64,000 nucleotides of DNA from NCBI GenBank assembly GCA_902593445.1, contig CACJIJ010000002.1:1-64000 (forward strand), read 5' to 3'. The DNA is from an uncultured Pelagibacteraceae bacterium (GTDB lineage: Bacteria > Pseudomonadota > Alphaproteobacteria > Pelagibacterales > Pelagibacteraceae). Position 1 is the stretch's first letter. Every line of letters starts with the position of its first letter. The translations under genes and the position numbers were made by a program. Positions 7,474-18,600 of the stretch are shown one piece after another. The notes beneath the pieces are model-generated. The model did not search any database. It saw only the letters and a list, made by a program, of their open reading frames with translations, and was not told the DNA's origin.

Positions 7474-9954
7474 TTAACTTAAATTTAAATTTTTTAATAT
7501 TTTAAATGGGTTTTCTTTTGAAATTTTGTTAGAAGCAATCTTTTTAAATTTTTTGGCAGGACTATATTTAAAAAATATTTCATTTTCTTTATCAAATATT
7601 TTGTAATTCATTTTTTGAAGTAGTTTTTTGAAATTGTCTTTACTACAGCCTAAAAGATTTAGCATTTCTGGAATTAGTTTTACTTCAGAATTTTCTTTTG
7701 AACTTGAATTTATTATTAAAACAAATAATCTCTCCAAAATATCAATTCTTACAAAAAAATTATCAAATTTTTCAAATCCACACAAAAGCATAAAGTTTTT
7801 ATTTTTTTTTTCTTTATCATCTAAAAAATTTAATCCAAATGTAGGTGGTTTTAAATTATGAAATTTCTGATGAAAATTTTTCCACAACAATGTTCTCAAA
7901 GATACTGCTTCAGGCTTAATTAATTGGTAAAGGAAAACATGGTATCTTCCAAATTTTACACCTAATTCTCTAAGGATTTTTCTTTCATTTTGTTCTAATT
8001 TTTTTAAGTATTCAGAAACTTGATCTCTTTTTAATACTCCATTATTTTCATAAAGTTGGTACGCTAGTGCTTTAATAGATGAATTATTTTCTTTAATATT
8101 TTTCAAATCAACTAAACTTTTTAGAACATTATTAATTTTTTCGTGTATCCATTTATTAATATATTCATTGAGTTTTTGTTTTGCATTTTGCTCAATAATA
8201 TCATCGATGATTAAATCAAAATTAGGATTTAAATAGTCATTACCTGTTGTTAATTTGGCAATAGGATAATTATTCCAGTAAATCTTAAAATCTTCATTTA
8301 AGCTAATTAATCCCGTGTCAATAATTGATTGAATGCGTTTATCTAATTCTGGACCTATAGTTTGTCTAGCGGCTTTTTTTAGAGATTTAATATCAGTTTC
8401 TAAAGAACCTTTCTTTAGGTCTAGTTCTAATTTTAGCCCCTTTATCTTTCCAATAAATTGATCATCAATTTTAACATCGTTATTTTGTAAAATTTCAGTT
8501 TTAAATTCCATATCTTGTTTTAAACCTCTAGCGAGTACACTTGCTCTTTTGTCAATAAAAGTTTTAGTAAGTTCCTCATGTAATCTATCTGAAAGTCTAT
8601 CTTCTAAGTGTTTTGTTTTTTCTATCCAATAAGTTTGATTTTCTACCCAATTATTTTTATTCGAAACATATGACCAAGTTCTTACATTTGCAATTCTATT
8701 TGATAAAGAATCTACATTTCCTTCCAATTTATCAAGTTTCATGAGTTGTAATCTCATATAATCCTCAGAAATTAGTCCTTTTCCGCTAGTTAAAAATTTA
8801 AATACATTTCCAATAACCTCAAAATGATTTCCATAAGTTTTTTTTACAAAATCAGGTATTTGACAACATTCCCATAAAATTATTAAAGTTTTCTTATCAA
8901 ATCCTGTACGTAAAATTTTTTGATCCTTTAAAAAGTATTTTAGTGCCTTTTCGTCCTCACATTCATGAATTTTTCTTAGCCATTCTACCTGAGGTTTTTC
9001 TTCCAAACTTTTGATTAAACTAATTGGATTATTAAAATTAAGATTTGAATTTCTCCAAAATAAAGTCTTAATTTCTTCAAACTTGTGATTTTCTAACAAT
9101 TCAACTTCCTCCGGAGATATTTCTTTGCAATCACCAGTGATTCCGAAACTTCCATCATTAAGGTACCTACCAGCTCTACCAGCGATTTGACCTATTTCAG
9201 CAAGATTTAACCTTCTTAATTTTTTTCCATCAAATTTCTTAATATTTGAAAAATAAACAAAATCTAAATCCATATTAATTCCCATTCCAATTGCATCTGT
9301 TGCAACTAAGAAATCAACATCCCCAGATTGATATAGTTCAACTTGAGCATTTCTTGTTTTTGGACTTAGAGATCCCATTACAATGGCAGCACCACCCTTT
9401 TGTCTTCTTATTAATTCAGCTATCGCATAAACTTCTTCTGCTGAAAATGCAATTATTGCTGTTTTTCTCTCAATTCTTGATATTTTTTTATGACCAGCAT
9501 AGCTAAGTTTGGATAATCTTTCTCTATTAATAAATTCAATATCTTCATCTAACCTTGAGATGATATTTTTAATAGTATTTGAGCCCATTAGCATTGTAAG
9601 TTTTTCTCCTCTCATATTTAAAAGTCTATCAGTAAAAATATGACCTCTTTCATGATCAGAGCACATTTGAATTTCGTCTACACCAACAAACTCAAGATGT
9701 TTGTCAATTGGCATAGACTCTACAGTACATAAAAAATATTTAGCGTTAGAGGGAATTATTTTTTCTTCTCCAGTTATTAGTGCAACTTTGTCTAAACTTA
9801 TTTTCTTAATTACTTTTTCATATACTTCTCTTGCAAGTAATCTAAGTGGAAATCCAATCATACCACTATCAAAAGAGAGCATTGTTTCAATAGCAAGGTG
9901 GGTTTTGCCTGTATTTGTAGGACCAAGAACAGCTGTAATTTTATTTTTAGTCAT
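7474..9954 (-). CDS. SUV3-like superfamily 2 RNA/DNA helicase
   Basis: AVLGPTNTGKTHLAIE Walker A, VDEIQMCSDHERGH, DFLVATDAIGMGINMDLDFVYF, EIGQIAGRAGRY. Confidence 0.87.
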   Translation of the reverse strand: MTKNKITAVLGPTNTGKTHLAIETMLSFDSGMIGFPLRLLAREVYEKVIKKISLDKVALITGEEKIIPSNAKYFLCTVESMPIDKHLEFVGVDEIQMCSDHERGHIFTDRLLNMRGEKLTMLMGSNTIKNIISRLDEDIEFINRERLSKLSYAGHKKISRIERKTAIIAFSAEEVYAIAELIRRQKGGAAIVMGSLSPKTRNAQVELYQSGDVDFLVATDAIGMGINMDLDFVYFSNIKKFDGKKLRRLNLAEIGQIAGRAGRYLNDGSFGITGDCKEISPEEVELLENHKFEEIKTLFWRNSNLNFNNPISLIKSLEEKPQVEWLRKIHECEDEKALKYFLKDQKILRTGFDKKTLIILWECCQIPDFVKKTYGNHFEVIGNVFKFLTSGKGLISEDYMRLQLMKLDKLEGNVDSLSNRIANVRTWSYVSNKNNWVENQTYWIEKTKHLEDRLSDRLHEELTKTFIDKRASVLARGLKQDMEFKTEILQNNDVKIDDQFIGKIKGLKLELDLKKGSLETDIKSLKKAARQTIGPELDKRIQSIIDTGLISLNEDFKIYWNNYPIAKLTTGNDYLNPNFDLIIDDIIEQNAKQKLNEYINKWIHEKINNVLKSLVDLKNIKENNSSIKALAYQLYENNGVLKRDQVSEYLKKLEQNERKILRELGVKFGRYHVFLYQLIKPEAVSLRTLLWKNFHQKFHNLKPPTFGLNFLDDKEKKNKNFMLLCGFEKFDNFFVRIDILERLFVLIINSSSKENSEVKLIPEMLNLLGCSKDNFKKLLQKMNYKIFDKENEIFFKYSPAKKFKKIASNKISKENPFKILKNLNLS

Positions 9955-10121
9955 TCCAATCTTTAGTATATATATTTTTTTACCTACCAGATGTTGTTAC
10001 AGCTAAAGAACAAAAATAGACTAAAACATGACCGAATCAGAAGGTAAAAAGTTCTCATTTTCTTTTTAAACTTAGTGAGATTATCATAAATAAGTTTAAT
10101 CCTATAATAATAAATAATTTA

Positions 10122-11348
10122 ATGTTAAAAAAATTAGTAAAAAATCTAAAGCCATCTTCTACTCTTTTAATTAACGAGACTTCAAAAAAATTAGAAGATC
10201 AAGGAAGGAAAATTTTCAAATTTGGTTTTGGACAATCTCCATTTAAAGTACCTAAAGACGTAGTTGAAGAATTAAAAAATAATGCCTATCAAAATAAATA
10301 TTTACCCATGCAAGGTCTTGAGGCATTAAGGGATTCTGTTGCAAAATATTCGTCTAAGAAGAAGAATTATAACTATAAGTCACAGAATGTAATAATTGGT
10401 CCTGGATCTAAAGAATTAATGTTTTTGTTACATGTAATCTTTGATGGTGAAATTATATTGCCGACACCTAGCTGGGTTTCGTATTCGCCGCAAGCTATTT
10501 TAGGTAGAAATAAAATTCAATCAATTCAAACAAAAAGAGAAAATAATTGGTTTCCTACTGGAGACCAAATTGAGAAAATTATTTTAAAAGATAAAAATAA
10601 AAATTATTTATTATTTTTAAACTCTCCAAATAATCCTTCTGGACAAGTTTGTGATAAATTAGATGAAATTTCAGAAATTACTAAAAAGTACAATCTTGTA
10701 ATTTTATCGGATGAAATATATTCAGAATTAACGTTTTCAAAAAATTTTAAATCTATCTCAAGTTATTGTCCCGAAAAAACAATTATCAGTACTGGACTTA
10801 GTAAATGGTGTGGAGCAGGTGGATGGAGACTTGGTTATTTTATAATTCCAGATGAATTAAATGATATAAAAAATATGATCAACGTATTAGCTAGTGAAAC
10901 CTTTTCTGCTGTGAGTGCACCTATTCAATATGCAGCAATCAAAGCTTATGAAAATGATCATTCAAATTATATTCAAAAATCAATAAATATTTTGAGTGCA
11001 GTTGGTAAATATGTTTTTTCAAATTTAAAATCAAACAAGGTATTAATTAATGAACCTCATGGAGGATTTTATTTGATGCCTGAATTTTTAAATAACAAAT
11101 TTAAAACCTCATCAGACATGTGTAGCGATATATTAAATAATACTGGAGTTGCTTTATTACCAGGTTCTGATTTTGGATTTAATCCAGATAAAATGTTAGC
11201 AAGGTTAAGCTTTACAGATTTTGATGGACAAGAGTTTATGGATAATATCGATGAAACTAAAAAAATTGATGAAAATTTAATAAACAAGTTTGCACCAAAT
11301 GTGGTGGAAGGTGTTAATAAACTAAAAAATTGGTCAGAAAACCTATAA
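10122..11348 (+). CDS. Class I/II pyridoxal-phosphate aminotransferase
   Basis: NSPNNPSGQVCDKLDEI, ILSDEIYSELTF, STGLSKWCGAGGWRLGY (PLP Lys). Confidence 0.9.
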   Translation: MLKKLVKNLKPSSTLLINETSKKLEDQGRKIFKFGFGQSPFKVPKDVVEELKNNAYQNKYLPMQGLEALRDSVAKYSSKKKNYNYKSQNVIIGPGSKELMFLLHVIFDGEIILPTPSWVSYSPQAILGRNKIQSIQTKRENNWFPTGDQIEKIILKDKNKNYLLFLNSPNNPSGQVCDKLDEISEITKKYNLVILSDEIYSELTFSKNFKSISSYCPEKTIISTGLSKWCGAGGWRLGYFIIPDELNDIKNMINVLASETFSAVSAPIQYAAIKAYENDHSNYIQKSINILSAVGKYVFSNLKSNKVLINEPHGGFYLMPEFLNNKFKTSSDMCSDILNNTGVALLPGSDFGFNPDKMLARLSFTDFDGQEFMDNIDETKKIDENLINKFAPNVVEGVNKLKNWSENL

Positions 11349-11427
11349 AATCACTCTATACACCTATGATTATTTTTTGTTAGAATAAATTTATAAAAAT
11401 AACGACATATAAATAGAGGGGTAAATA

Positions 11428-12432
11428 ATGAAAAAAATAATCACATCTCTATCAAGTGCTTTACTGATTTTATTTGCATCATTGTCTTTGACAACTGTTG
11501 CTAAATCAGCAGAGTTCTTTACGATAGGAACAGGCGGACCTACAGGAGTATATTTCCAAACAGGAAACGCTATATGTAAAATGCTTCACAAATCAGCAAT
11601 TAGTGCTGAACATGGTAGAAAAAAAGGTACAGCTAAAGCTTATAGATGTACTGCTCCATCAACTGGTGGATCTAACTATAACATTGGTCAGATAGCAGCT
11701 GGAGAATTCCAATTTGGTGTAGCACAATCAGACTGGCAGTATCATGCTGTTAATGGATCTAGTAAATGGGAAGGAAAACAATTTAGCAATTTAAGAGCAG
11801 TGTTTTCAGTTCACAATGAGCCTTTTCAAATTTGGGCTAGAAAAAAAGCAAAAATTAAAGATTTTGCTGGATTAAAAGGAAAAGTAGTAAACATCGGTAA
11901 TCCTGGTTCAGGTCAAAGAGGAACTATGGAAGAACTGATGAAAGCAATGGGTGTTGATAATAGTTTCTTTAAATCAACAACTGAACTTACTTCTTCTGAA
12001 CAAGTTAAAGCTCTATGTGATGGAAAAATAGATGCATTTGGTTATTCTGTTGGATTTCCAAATGGTGCCATGGAACAAGCAGCAACTTGTGCAGCTAAAG
12101 CGTCTCCAATCAATTTAACAGGTTCTGAAGTTCAAGGTTTAATTGATGGTGCTGACTATTATGCACAGGCAGTAATACCTAAAGGAACTTATACAGGTCA
12201 GAAAAAAGATGCTACAACTTTTGGCGTAAAAGCTACTGTTGTTACTTCTGCAGATGTTTCTGAAGAGCTTGTTTATTTAGTTACAAAAGCTGTAATGGAA
12301 AATTTTGATGATTTCAAAAAACAACATCCAGCATTTGGTTTCTTGGAAAAGAAAAACATGATTAAAGATGGTTTATCTGCTCCATTACATCCAGGAGCAA
12401 TAAAATACTATAAAGAAGCTGGATTAATGTAA
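11428..12432 (+). CDS. TAXI-family TRAP transporter solute-binding protein
   Basis: Signal peptide; FFTIGTGGPTGVYFQTGNAIC; GNPGSGQRGTMEELM. Confidence 0.9.
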   Translation: MKKIITSLSSALLILFASLSLTTVAKSAEFFTIGTGGPTGVYFQTGNAICKMLHKSAISAEHGRKKGTAKAYRCTAPSTGGSNYNIGQIAAGEFQFGVAQSDWQYHAVNGSSKWEGKQFSNLRAVFSVHNEPFQIWARKKAKIKDFAGLKGKVVNIGNPGSGQRGTMEELMKAMGVDNSFFKSTTELTSSEQVKALCDGKIDAFGYSVGFPNGAMEQAATCAAKASPINLTGSEVQGLIDGADYYAQAVIPKGTYTGQKKDATTFGVKATVVTSADVSEELVYLVTKAVMENFDDFKKQHPAFGFLEKKNMIKDGLSAPLHPGAIKYYKEAGLM

Positions 12433-12450
12433 TCCAATTTTTATTAATTA

Positions 12451-12486
12451 AAAAGGCCTGGTAATTTTTACCGGGCCTTTTTTTTA
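12451..12486 (+). terminator. Intrinsic terminator/attenuator between TAXI receptor and permease
   Basis: AAAAGGCCTGGTAA-TTTT-TACCGGGCCTTTTTT strong hairpin plus T-run. Confidence 0.88.
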
Positions 12487-12503
12487 TGGTATGAATAATT
12501 TTA

Positions 12504-14825
12504 ATGAGCGACTCAATCAGCAGTAAAATTAAAAACAAAATAAGCGAAGACTTATCACCAACCAGAAATATTACTGGTTTTCATTTGAAAATTGTTTCAG
12601 CAATAGCAATTATTTGGTCATTATTTCAACTTTGGTACGCTTCACCATTTCCATTTATGTTAAATTTTGGAATGTTTAAGGGATTACCAGCAAGAGCAAT
12701 TCATTTAGGTTTTGCTTTAACTTTAGCTTTTTTAATTTACCCAATATCAAAGGGTAAGAAAATTTCATATTTTGATGTTTTAATCAGCTTCATGGGAGCA
12801 ATATCGTGTCTTTATATTTATTTTTTTTATGATCAGTTGGTTGAGAGAGGTGGTGTTCTTCTAAATCTTAAAATCTCAGATACATTTAATTTTCCATTAG
12901 AGTTGATTTTAGGAGGGTGTGGAATTTTAATTCTTTTAGAAGCCACTAGAAGAGCAATTGGTTTACCTTTGGTAATTATTGCTAGTTGTTTTTTATTGTT
13001 TTCATACTTTGGAAGATATGCTCCTGAAATAATATCGCATGGTGGTTTATCTTTAAATAGACTTGTAGGCTTTCAGTGGCTGGATCAAGAAGCAATTTTT
13101 GGAATTCCGATTGGAGTATCTGTAGACTTTATTTTCCTATTTGTTTTATTTGGCGCTTTGCTTGAAACAGCTGGCGGTGGAAAATATTTTTTAGATCTTG
13201 CATTTGCTATGGTTGGAAAAATGCGAGGAGGACCGGCAAAGGCAGCAATTTTAGGTTCAGGTATGACTGGATTAATTTCAGGATCTTCAATTGCAAACAC
13301 AGTTACTACTGGAACATTTACAATTCCCATTATGAAAAAAACTGGTTTTTCAAAAGAAAAAGCTGGTGCTATTGAAGTTTCCTCATCGGTCAATGGTCAG
13401 CTCATGCCACCTGTCATGGGGGCGGCAGCATTTGTAATGGCAAGTTTTATTGGCGTAACTTACTTCGAAATAGTTAAACATGCTTTCTTACCAGCTATTA
13501 TTTCTTATATAGCACTATTCTATATTTCACATTTAGAAGCTTTAAAATTAAATCTTAAGGGAATGGATGATGCAGACGTTCCTCATTTAAAAAAAACCTT
13601 TTTATCTGGGATACATTTTTTAATACCAATTTTTGTTTTAATTTATACTTTGGTTTACTTAAGATTTACTGCCTCTTATTCAATTTTTTATGCAACAATT
13701 ACTTTAGTTTTAGTAAATTTAATAAATTTGTTAATAAAAAACGAAATTAAAAAAGATGCTCTTAAAGAATGGTTTAATCAAACAATAGTTGGTTTTGAAA
13801 AAGGTGCTCTTAATATGGTTGCTGTTGGTATAGCAATAGCAACTGCAGGCATTATAGTTGGAGCAGTTGGATCTACTGGTTTAAGTACTAATTTAATAAT
13901 AGTGATAGAATCTATAGCTAAGGATAATGTTACTATTTTATTATTTTTAACAATCATTCTATGTTTACTTTTAGGAATGGGTTTACCAACAACTGCGAAT
14001 TATGTTGTTGTTGCATCTTTAATGGCAACTGTTTTAGTAGATGTTGGAAATGCTTCAGGGTTTATTTTTCCTTTAATTGCAGTCCATTTATTTGTCTTCT
14101 ATTTTGGTTTAATGGCTGATGTGACACCACCTGTAGGGCTTGCTTCTTATGCAGCTGCAGGAATATCTGGTGGTGATCCTTTAAAAACTGGGGTTCAAGC
14201 TTTTTGGTATAGTTTGAGAACAGGAATTTTACCTATTGTATTTTTATTTAACCATGAACTTTTACTTATTGGTATTCAAAATATTTGGCATGGATTGATT
14301 GTAATTATAACTTCTTTAATTGGGATTTTAGTTTTTACTTCAGCTACTCAAGGCTGGTTTATTAATAAACTTAAATGGTATGAAATAATAATTTTTTTAG
14401 TTATTTCTGTTTCTTTGTTATCACCTGACTTTATTTTAAATAAATTTTATCCAAAATATAATTATGAGGATATTACTAAAATTAATTTAATAAAATTGGA
14501 ACCAACAAAAGAAATTCAAATTAAAATAACAAGACCAAGTTTATATGGAGAAAGATATAAGTTATTTGTGATATCCAAAAATACTTTTGAGGATAAATTT
14601 ACTCTAGAGGACTATGGAATTACATTATTAAAACAAGATGATAAAATTATAGTTGATAATTTGAAATGGAATGGAGAAGCAAAAAAAAGTGGTTTTGAAA
14701 TGGGAGACTATATAAGTGAATTTAAAATTGAAAATTCAGATAGACCATCAAAAAATATTGTTTATCCTATTGCAATATTATTATTAGTAGTATTTGGTTA
14801 CTTAAACTTTAAAAGAAAAGAGTAA
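12504..14825 (+). CDS. TRAP transporter fused permease (4TM/12TM), DUF3394-like C-terminus
   Basis: GSGMTGLISGSSIANTVTTGTFTIPIMKKTGF, GLPTTANYVVVA, LMADVTPPVGLASYAAAGISG; follows TAXI receptor. Confidence 0.92.
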   Translation: MSDSISSKIKNKISEDLSPTRNITGFHLKIVSAIAIIWSLFQLWYASPFPFMLNFGMFKGLPARAIHLGFALTLAFLIYPISKGKKISYFDVLISFMGAISCLYIYFFYDQLVERGGVLLNLKISDTFNFPLELILGGCGILILLEATRRAIGLPLVIIASCFLLFSYFGRYAPEIISHGGLSLNRLVGFQWLDQEAIFGIPIGVSVDFIFLFVLFGALLETAGGGKYFLDLAFAMVGKMRGGPAKAAILGSGMTGLISGSSIANTVTTGTFTIPIMKKTGFSKEKAGAIEVSSSVNGQLMPPVMGAAAFVMASFIGVTYFEIVKHAFLPAIISYIALFYISHLEALKLNLKGMDDADVPHLKKTFLSGIHFLIPIFVLIYTLVYLRFTASYSIFYATITLVLVNLINLLIKNEIKKDALKEWFNQTIVGFEKGALNMVAVGIAIATAGIIVGAVGSTGLSTNLIIVIESIAKDNVTILLFLTIILCLLLGMGLPTTANYVVVASLMATVLVDVGNASGFIFPLIAVHLFVFYFGLMADVTPPVGLASYAAAGISGGDPLKTGVQAFWYSLRTGILPIVFLFNHELLLIGIQNIWHGLIVIITSLIGILVFTSATQGWFINKLKWYEIIIFLVISVSLLSPDFILNKFYPKYNYEDITKINLIKLEPTKEIQIKITRPSLYGERYKLFVISKNTFEDKFTLEDYGITLLKQDDKIIVDNLKWNGEAKKSGFEMGDYISEFKIENSDRPSKNIVYPIAILLLVVFGYLNFKRKE

Positions 14826-14827
14826 AA

Positions 14828-15253
14828 TTATCCACCAGGTCCTAAATTAGAAGGCTTTATTTTAATAATTTTCCATACTCCAGATGCAGAAGTAATTATT
14901 TTACTATTACACTTTAGCTCACAAAATAAAAAGACAAGAGTATTTGTTTTTTTTAAAATTTTTGTATGTCCAATAATTTCATCTCCAACTTTTGAAGCAC
15001 CTATAAATTTTATATCTAAAGAGATAGTTACACAGGGCGCATTATCTGCAGCTCTATGTGCAGCTGTTCCCGCTCCTGCATCTATTAATGCAGATAAATA
15101 GCCGCCATGTGTTATTCCAGCAGCATTTAAATGATTTTCATTAATTATAGATTTAAATTCGTACTCGTTCTCTGAAATAGTTCTAAATAAAACCCCTCCA
15201 TTGTGTTTCATAAAACCAGGTTTAATACTTATTTGCTCAAATTCTTTGCTCAT
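14828..15253 (-). CDS. PaaI-type hotdog thioesterase
   Basis: NAAGITHGGYLSALIDAGAGTAAH, SLDIKFIGASKVGDEIIGHTKILK. Confidence 0.82.
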   Translation of the reverse strand: MSKEFEQISIKPGFMKHNGGVLFRTISENEYEFKSIINENHLNAAGITHGGYLSALIDAGAGTAAHRAADNAPCVTISLDIKFIGASKVGDEIIGHTKILKKTNTLVFLFCELKCNSKIITSASGVWKIIKIKPSNLGPGG

Positions 15254-15259
15254 AATTTT

Positions 15260-15358
15260 TTATAGTACAAAAGTTAAAATTAACAAAATAATTAAAATAA
15301 TTACAAAAAAATAAATTACAGATTTTTGTAAAGATGCTTTTAAAAGCCAATCAAACAT
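15260..15358 (-). CDS. 32-aa single-TM small protein (MFDWLLKASLQKSVIYFFVIILIILLILTFVL)
   Basis: ORF 15260..15505 overlaps tRNA-Arg; internal ATG at 15358 preceded by an AAGGAAAT SD-like sequence. Confidence 0.5.
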   Translation of the reverse strand: MFDWLLKASLQKSVIYFFVIILIILLILTFVL

Positions 15359-15372
15359 TTTTATTTCCTTTT

Positions 15373-15449
15373 TGGTGGACCGCCCAGAACTCGAATCTGG
15401 AATCTCCCGGTTCGTAGCCGAGCGCCTTATCCAATTTGGCCAGCGGTCC
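15373..15449 (-). tRNA. tRNA-Arg (anticodon ACG), CCA encoded
   Basis: Reverse complement GGACCGC...GCGGTCC+A+CCA; anticodon arm CTCGG-CTACGAA-CCGGG; T-arm CCAGA-TTCGAGT-TCTGG. Confidence 0.95.
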
Positions 15450-15606
15450 TCAAATTGCTTTTCTAAATATACTAAAGTTACTGCATTTTTTGATTTTATT
15501 AACAAATTTTGTTAAATAAAAATACAGCTTTGCACAAAAAGTCTAATTAATGTGCTAAAATAACATTAAATATACTTTTATTTGGGTATATAAACCCTTT
15601 TTAAAA

Positions 15607-18600
15607 ATGAGCGAAAAATTACTTGTTCCTGACATTGGTGACTTTGAAAATGTTGAGGTTATAGAGATACTTATAAAACCTGGTGATCAAATTAAAATAA
15701 ATGATCCATTAGTCACAATTGAAAGTGATAAATCAAGCGTTGAAATTCCTTCTACAGTGGCTGGTACAGTAGATAGTTTAGCAGTTAAAGTTGGTGATAA
15801 AGTTTCTAAAGGAGATTTGTTGCTTAATCTTAAACCATCATCAAAAACATCATCAGAAAGCACCATTCCTAAAGATACAGAAAATATAATCAAACAAGCT
15901 GAAGAAGCAATAGCTGAAAAAAAAGAGGAAAAAAAAATTATATCAGAACCTATAATTGAGAAAGAACAATCCACAATTCAAGTAGTTAATGGTACTGATA
16001 TTGATCCACTTGAAACCCAAGATTGGTTGGAATCTTTATCTGCAGTTATTTCGAAAGATGGAAATCAAAGAGCTCATTTTTTAATTAAAGAACTAATTAA
16101 CAAAGCTTATCGTGAAGGTGCGAATATTCCTTATACTCAAAATACTCCATACATTAATACAATACCTCCTGAGGCTGAAGTAAAGTCTAGTGGCGACCAA
16201 AATATTGAAAGAAGAATTAGATCTTTAATTAGATGGAATGCAGCAGCAATGGTAGTTCGAGCAAATAAAAAATATCCTGAGCTTGGTGGACACATCGGTA
16301 CTTTTGCATCTGCTGCAACATTATATGATGTTGGTATGAACCATTTTTGGAGAGCAAAAAATAATAAATTTGGTGGAGATTTAATATATTTCCAAGGACA
16401 TAGTGCTCCAGGAATGTATGCAAGGGCATTCTTAGAGGGCAGATTAAATGAGAAACAATTAGATAGTTTTAGACAAGAGGTAAAGCCTGGAGGTTTATCC
16501 TCATATCCACACCCTTGGTTAATGCCAAAATTTTGGCAGTTCCCCACAGTATCTATGGGGTTAGGTCCTATGCTTGCTATATATCAAGCTAGATACATGA
16601 AATATTTAATCAATAGAGGTTTGATTAAAGATGAAGGAAGAAAAGTATGGGCTTTTTTAGGTGATGGAGAAATGGATGAGCCAGAGTCAATGGGAGCAAT
16701 TGGGCTGGCTGCAAGAGAAAATTTAGATAATTTAATTTTTGTAGTTAACTGCAATCTTCAAAGATTGGATGGTCCAGTTAGAGGTAATGGAAAAATTATT
16801 CAAGAACTTGAAGGAAGTTTTAGAGGAGCTGGGTGGAATGTAATAAAAGTTATTTGGGGATCATATTGGGATTCATTAATTTCAAATGATAAAACTGGTC
16901 ATTTAGTAAAAATTATGAATGAAACTGTAGATGGTGAGTACCAAGCAATGAAAGCAAGAGACGGTGCTTATGTAAGAGAAAAGTTTTTTGGGAAATCTCC
17001 TGAAGCACTAGAATTAGTTTCAAGCATGTCAGATACAGATATTTGGAGACTTAATAGAGGTGGTCACGATCCTCACAAAGTTTTTGCTGCATATGATAAA
17101 GCGACTAAACATCAAGGAAGCCCAACAGTGATAATTGCAAAAACTATTAAAGGTTACGGAATGGGAAAATCAGGAGAAAGTGTAAATACTACTCATCAAA
17201 CTAAAAAATTAGATGTTGATGACTTGTTGTACTATAGAGATCGATTTGATGTTCCCTTAACAGATAAACAGGTGAGAAATATTGAATACTTTAGGCCTGA
17301 CGAAAAATCTCCAGAAATAAAATACTTAAAAGAAAAAAGAATTAAATTAGGTGGATACTTACCTGAACGTTCGACTTTCGCTAAACCAATCAAAGCACCC
17401 TCAAAAGATATTTTCGATTTCATGAAAGTATCAACTGGTGAAAAAGAAATGTCTACCACTATGGCCTTAGTAAGAATGTTGACAAATTTATTAAGGGATA
17501 AAAATATATCTCCTAGACTTGTTCCTATTATTCCTGATGAAGCAAGAACGTTTGGCATGGAAGGTTTTTTTCAAAAAATAGGAATTTATGCTCATGAAGG
17601 ACAAAAATATGAACCTGAGGATGCGGCTCAATTAAGCTCTTATAGAGAAGATAAAAGTGGTCAAGTTTTAGAGGAAGGGATCAATGAAGCTGGTGCAATG
17701 TCTTCATGGATTGCTGCTGCAACTGCATATACTAATCATGATATAGAAATGATCCCTATTTATATTTTTTATTCAATGTTTGGATTTCAAAGAGTAGGAG
17801 ATCTAGCTTGGGCGGCTGGAGATAGTCAGGCGAGAGGGTTTTTAGTGGGTGCAACAGCTGGTAGAACAACACTAGCTGGAGAAGGCTTACAACACCAGGA
17901 TGGGCATAGTCATTTAATTGCGTCGACTATTCCAAATTGTGTTAGTTACGATCCTACATTCCATTACGAATTGGCTGTAATTTTTCGAGAAGGCTTAAGA
18001 AGAATGCACGAGAAAAATGAGAATGTTTTTTATTATATTACAACAATGAATGAAAATTATTCACACCCAGAAATACCTAAAGATAAGAATTGTGAAGAAG
18101 GTATTTTAAAGGGTATGTATAAAATAAAAGAATTTAGTAAATACAAAAAAACTAAAATTCAACTTTTAGGATCAGGTACAATCTTAAGAGAAATGATTTC
18201 AGCAGCAGAGATTTTGCAAAATGATTATCAAATTGATAGTGAGATATGGAGTGTAACAAGTTTTAATGAATTAAGAAAAGATGGAATGGAAGTAGAAAGA
18301 TATAATCTTTTGAATCCCGACAAAAATCCTAGAAAATCTTATGTTGAGCAATGCTTAGGCAAAACCGAGGGCCCAATAATGGCTGCTTCTGATTATATGA
18401 GAATGAATTCAGATCAAATTAGACCTTATACTAATAAAAGCTTTTATTCATTAGGAGCAGATGGTTTTGGAAGAAGTGATACAAGAAAAAATTTAAGAAA
18501 ATTTTTTGAGGTAGATAAAGAACATTTGGTTGCTTATGGTTTAAGTATTTTAGCAAAAGAACAGCTTATTACTTCCAAACATGCAAAGGATGCAATGAAG

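Noticed and set aside
9701-10006. ORF 9701..10006 (+)
   Set aside because: Mostly antisense to the SUV3-like helicase N-terminus
10028-10069. 13-codon ORF MTESEGKKFSFSF in the helicase/aminotransferase divergent gap
   Set aside because: Too short and no clear SD or coupling
15359-15505. N-terminal part of ORF 15260..15505 (-)
   Set aside because: Translates tRNA-Arg; only the internal ATG at 15358 is plausible
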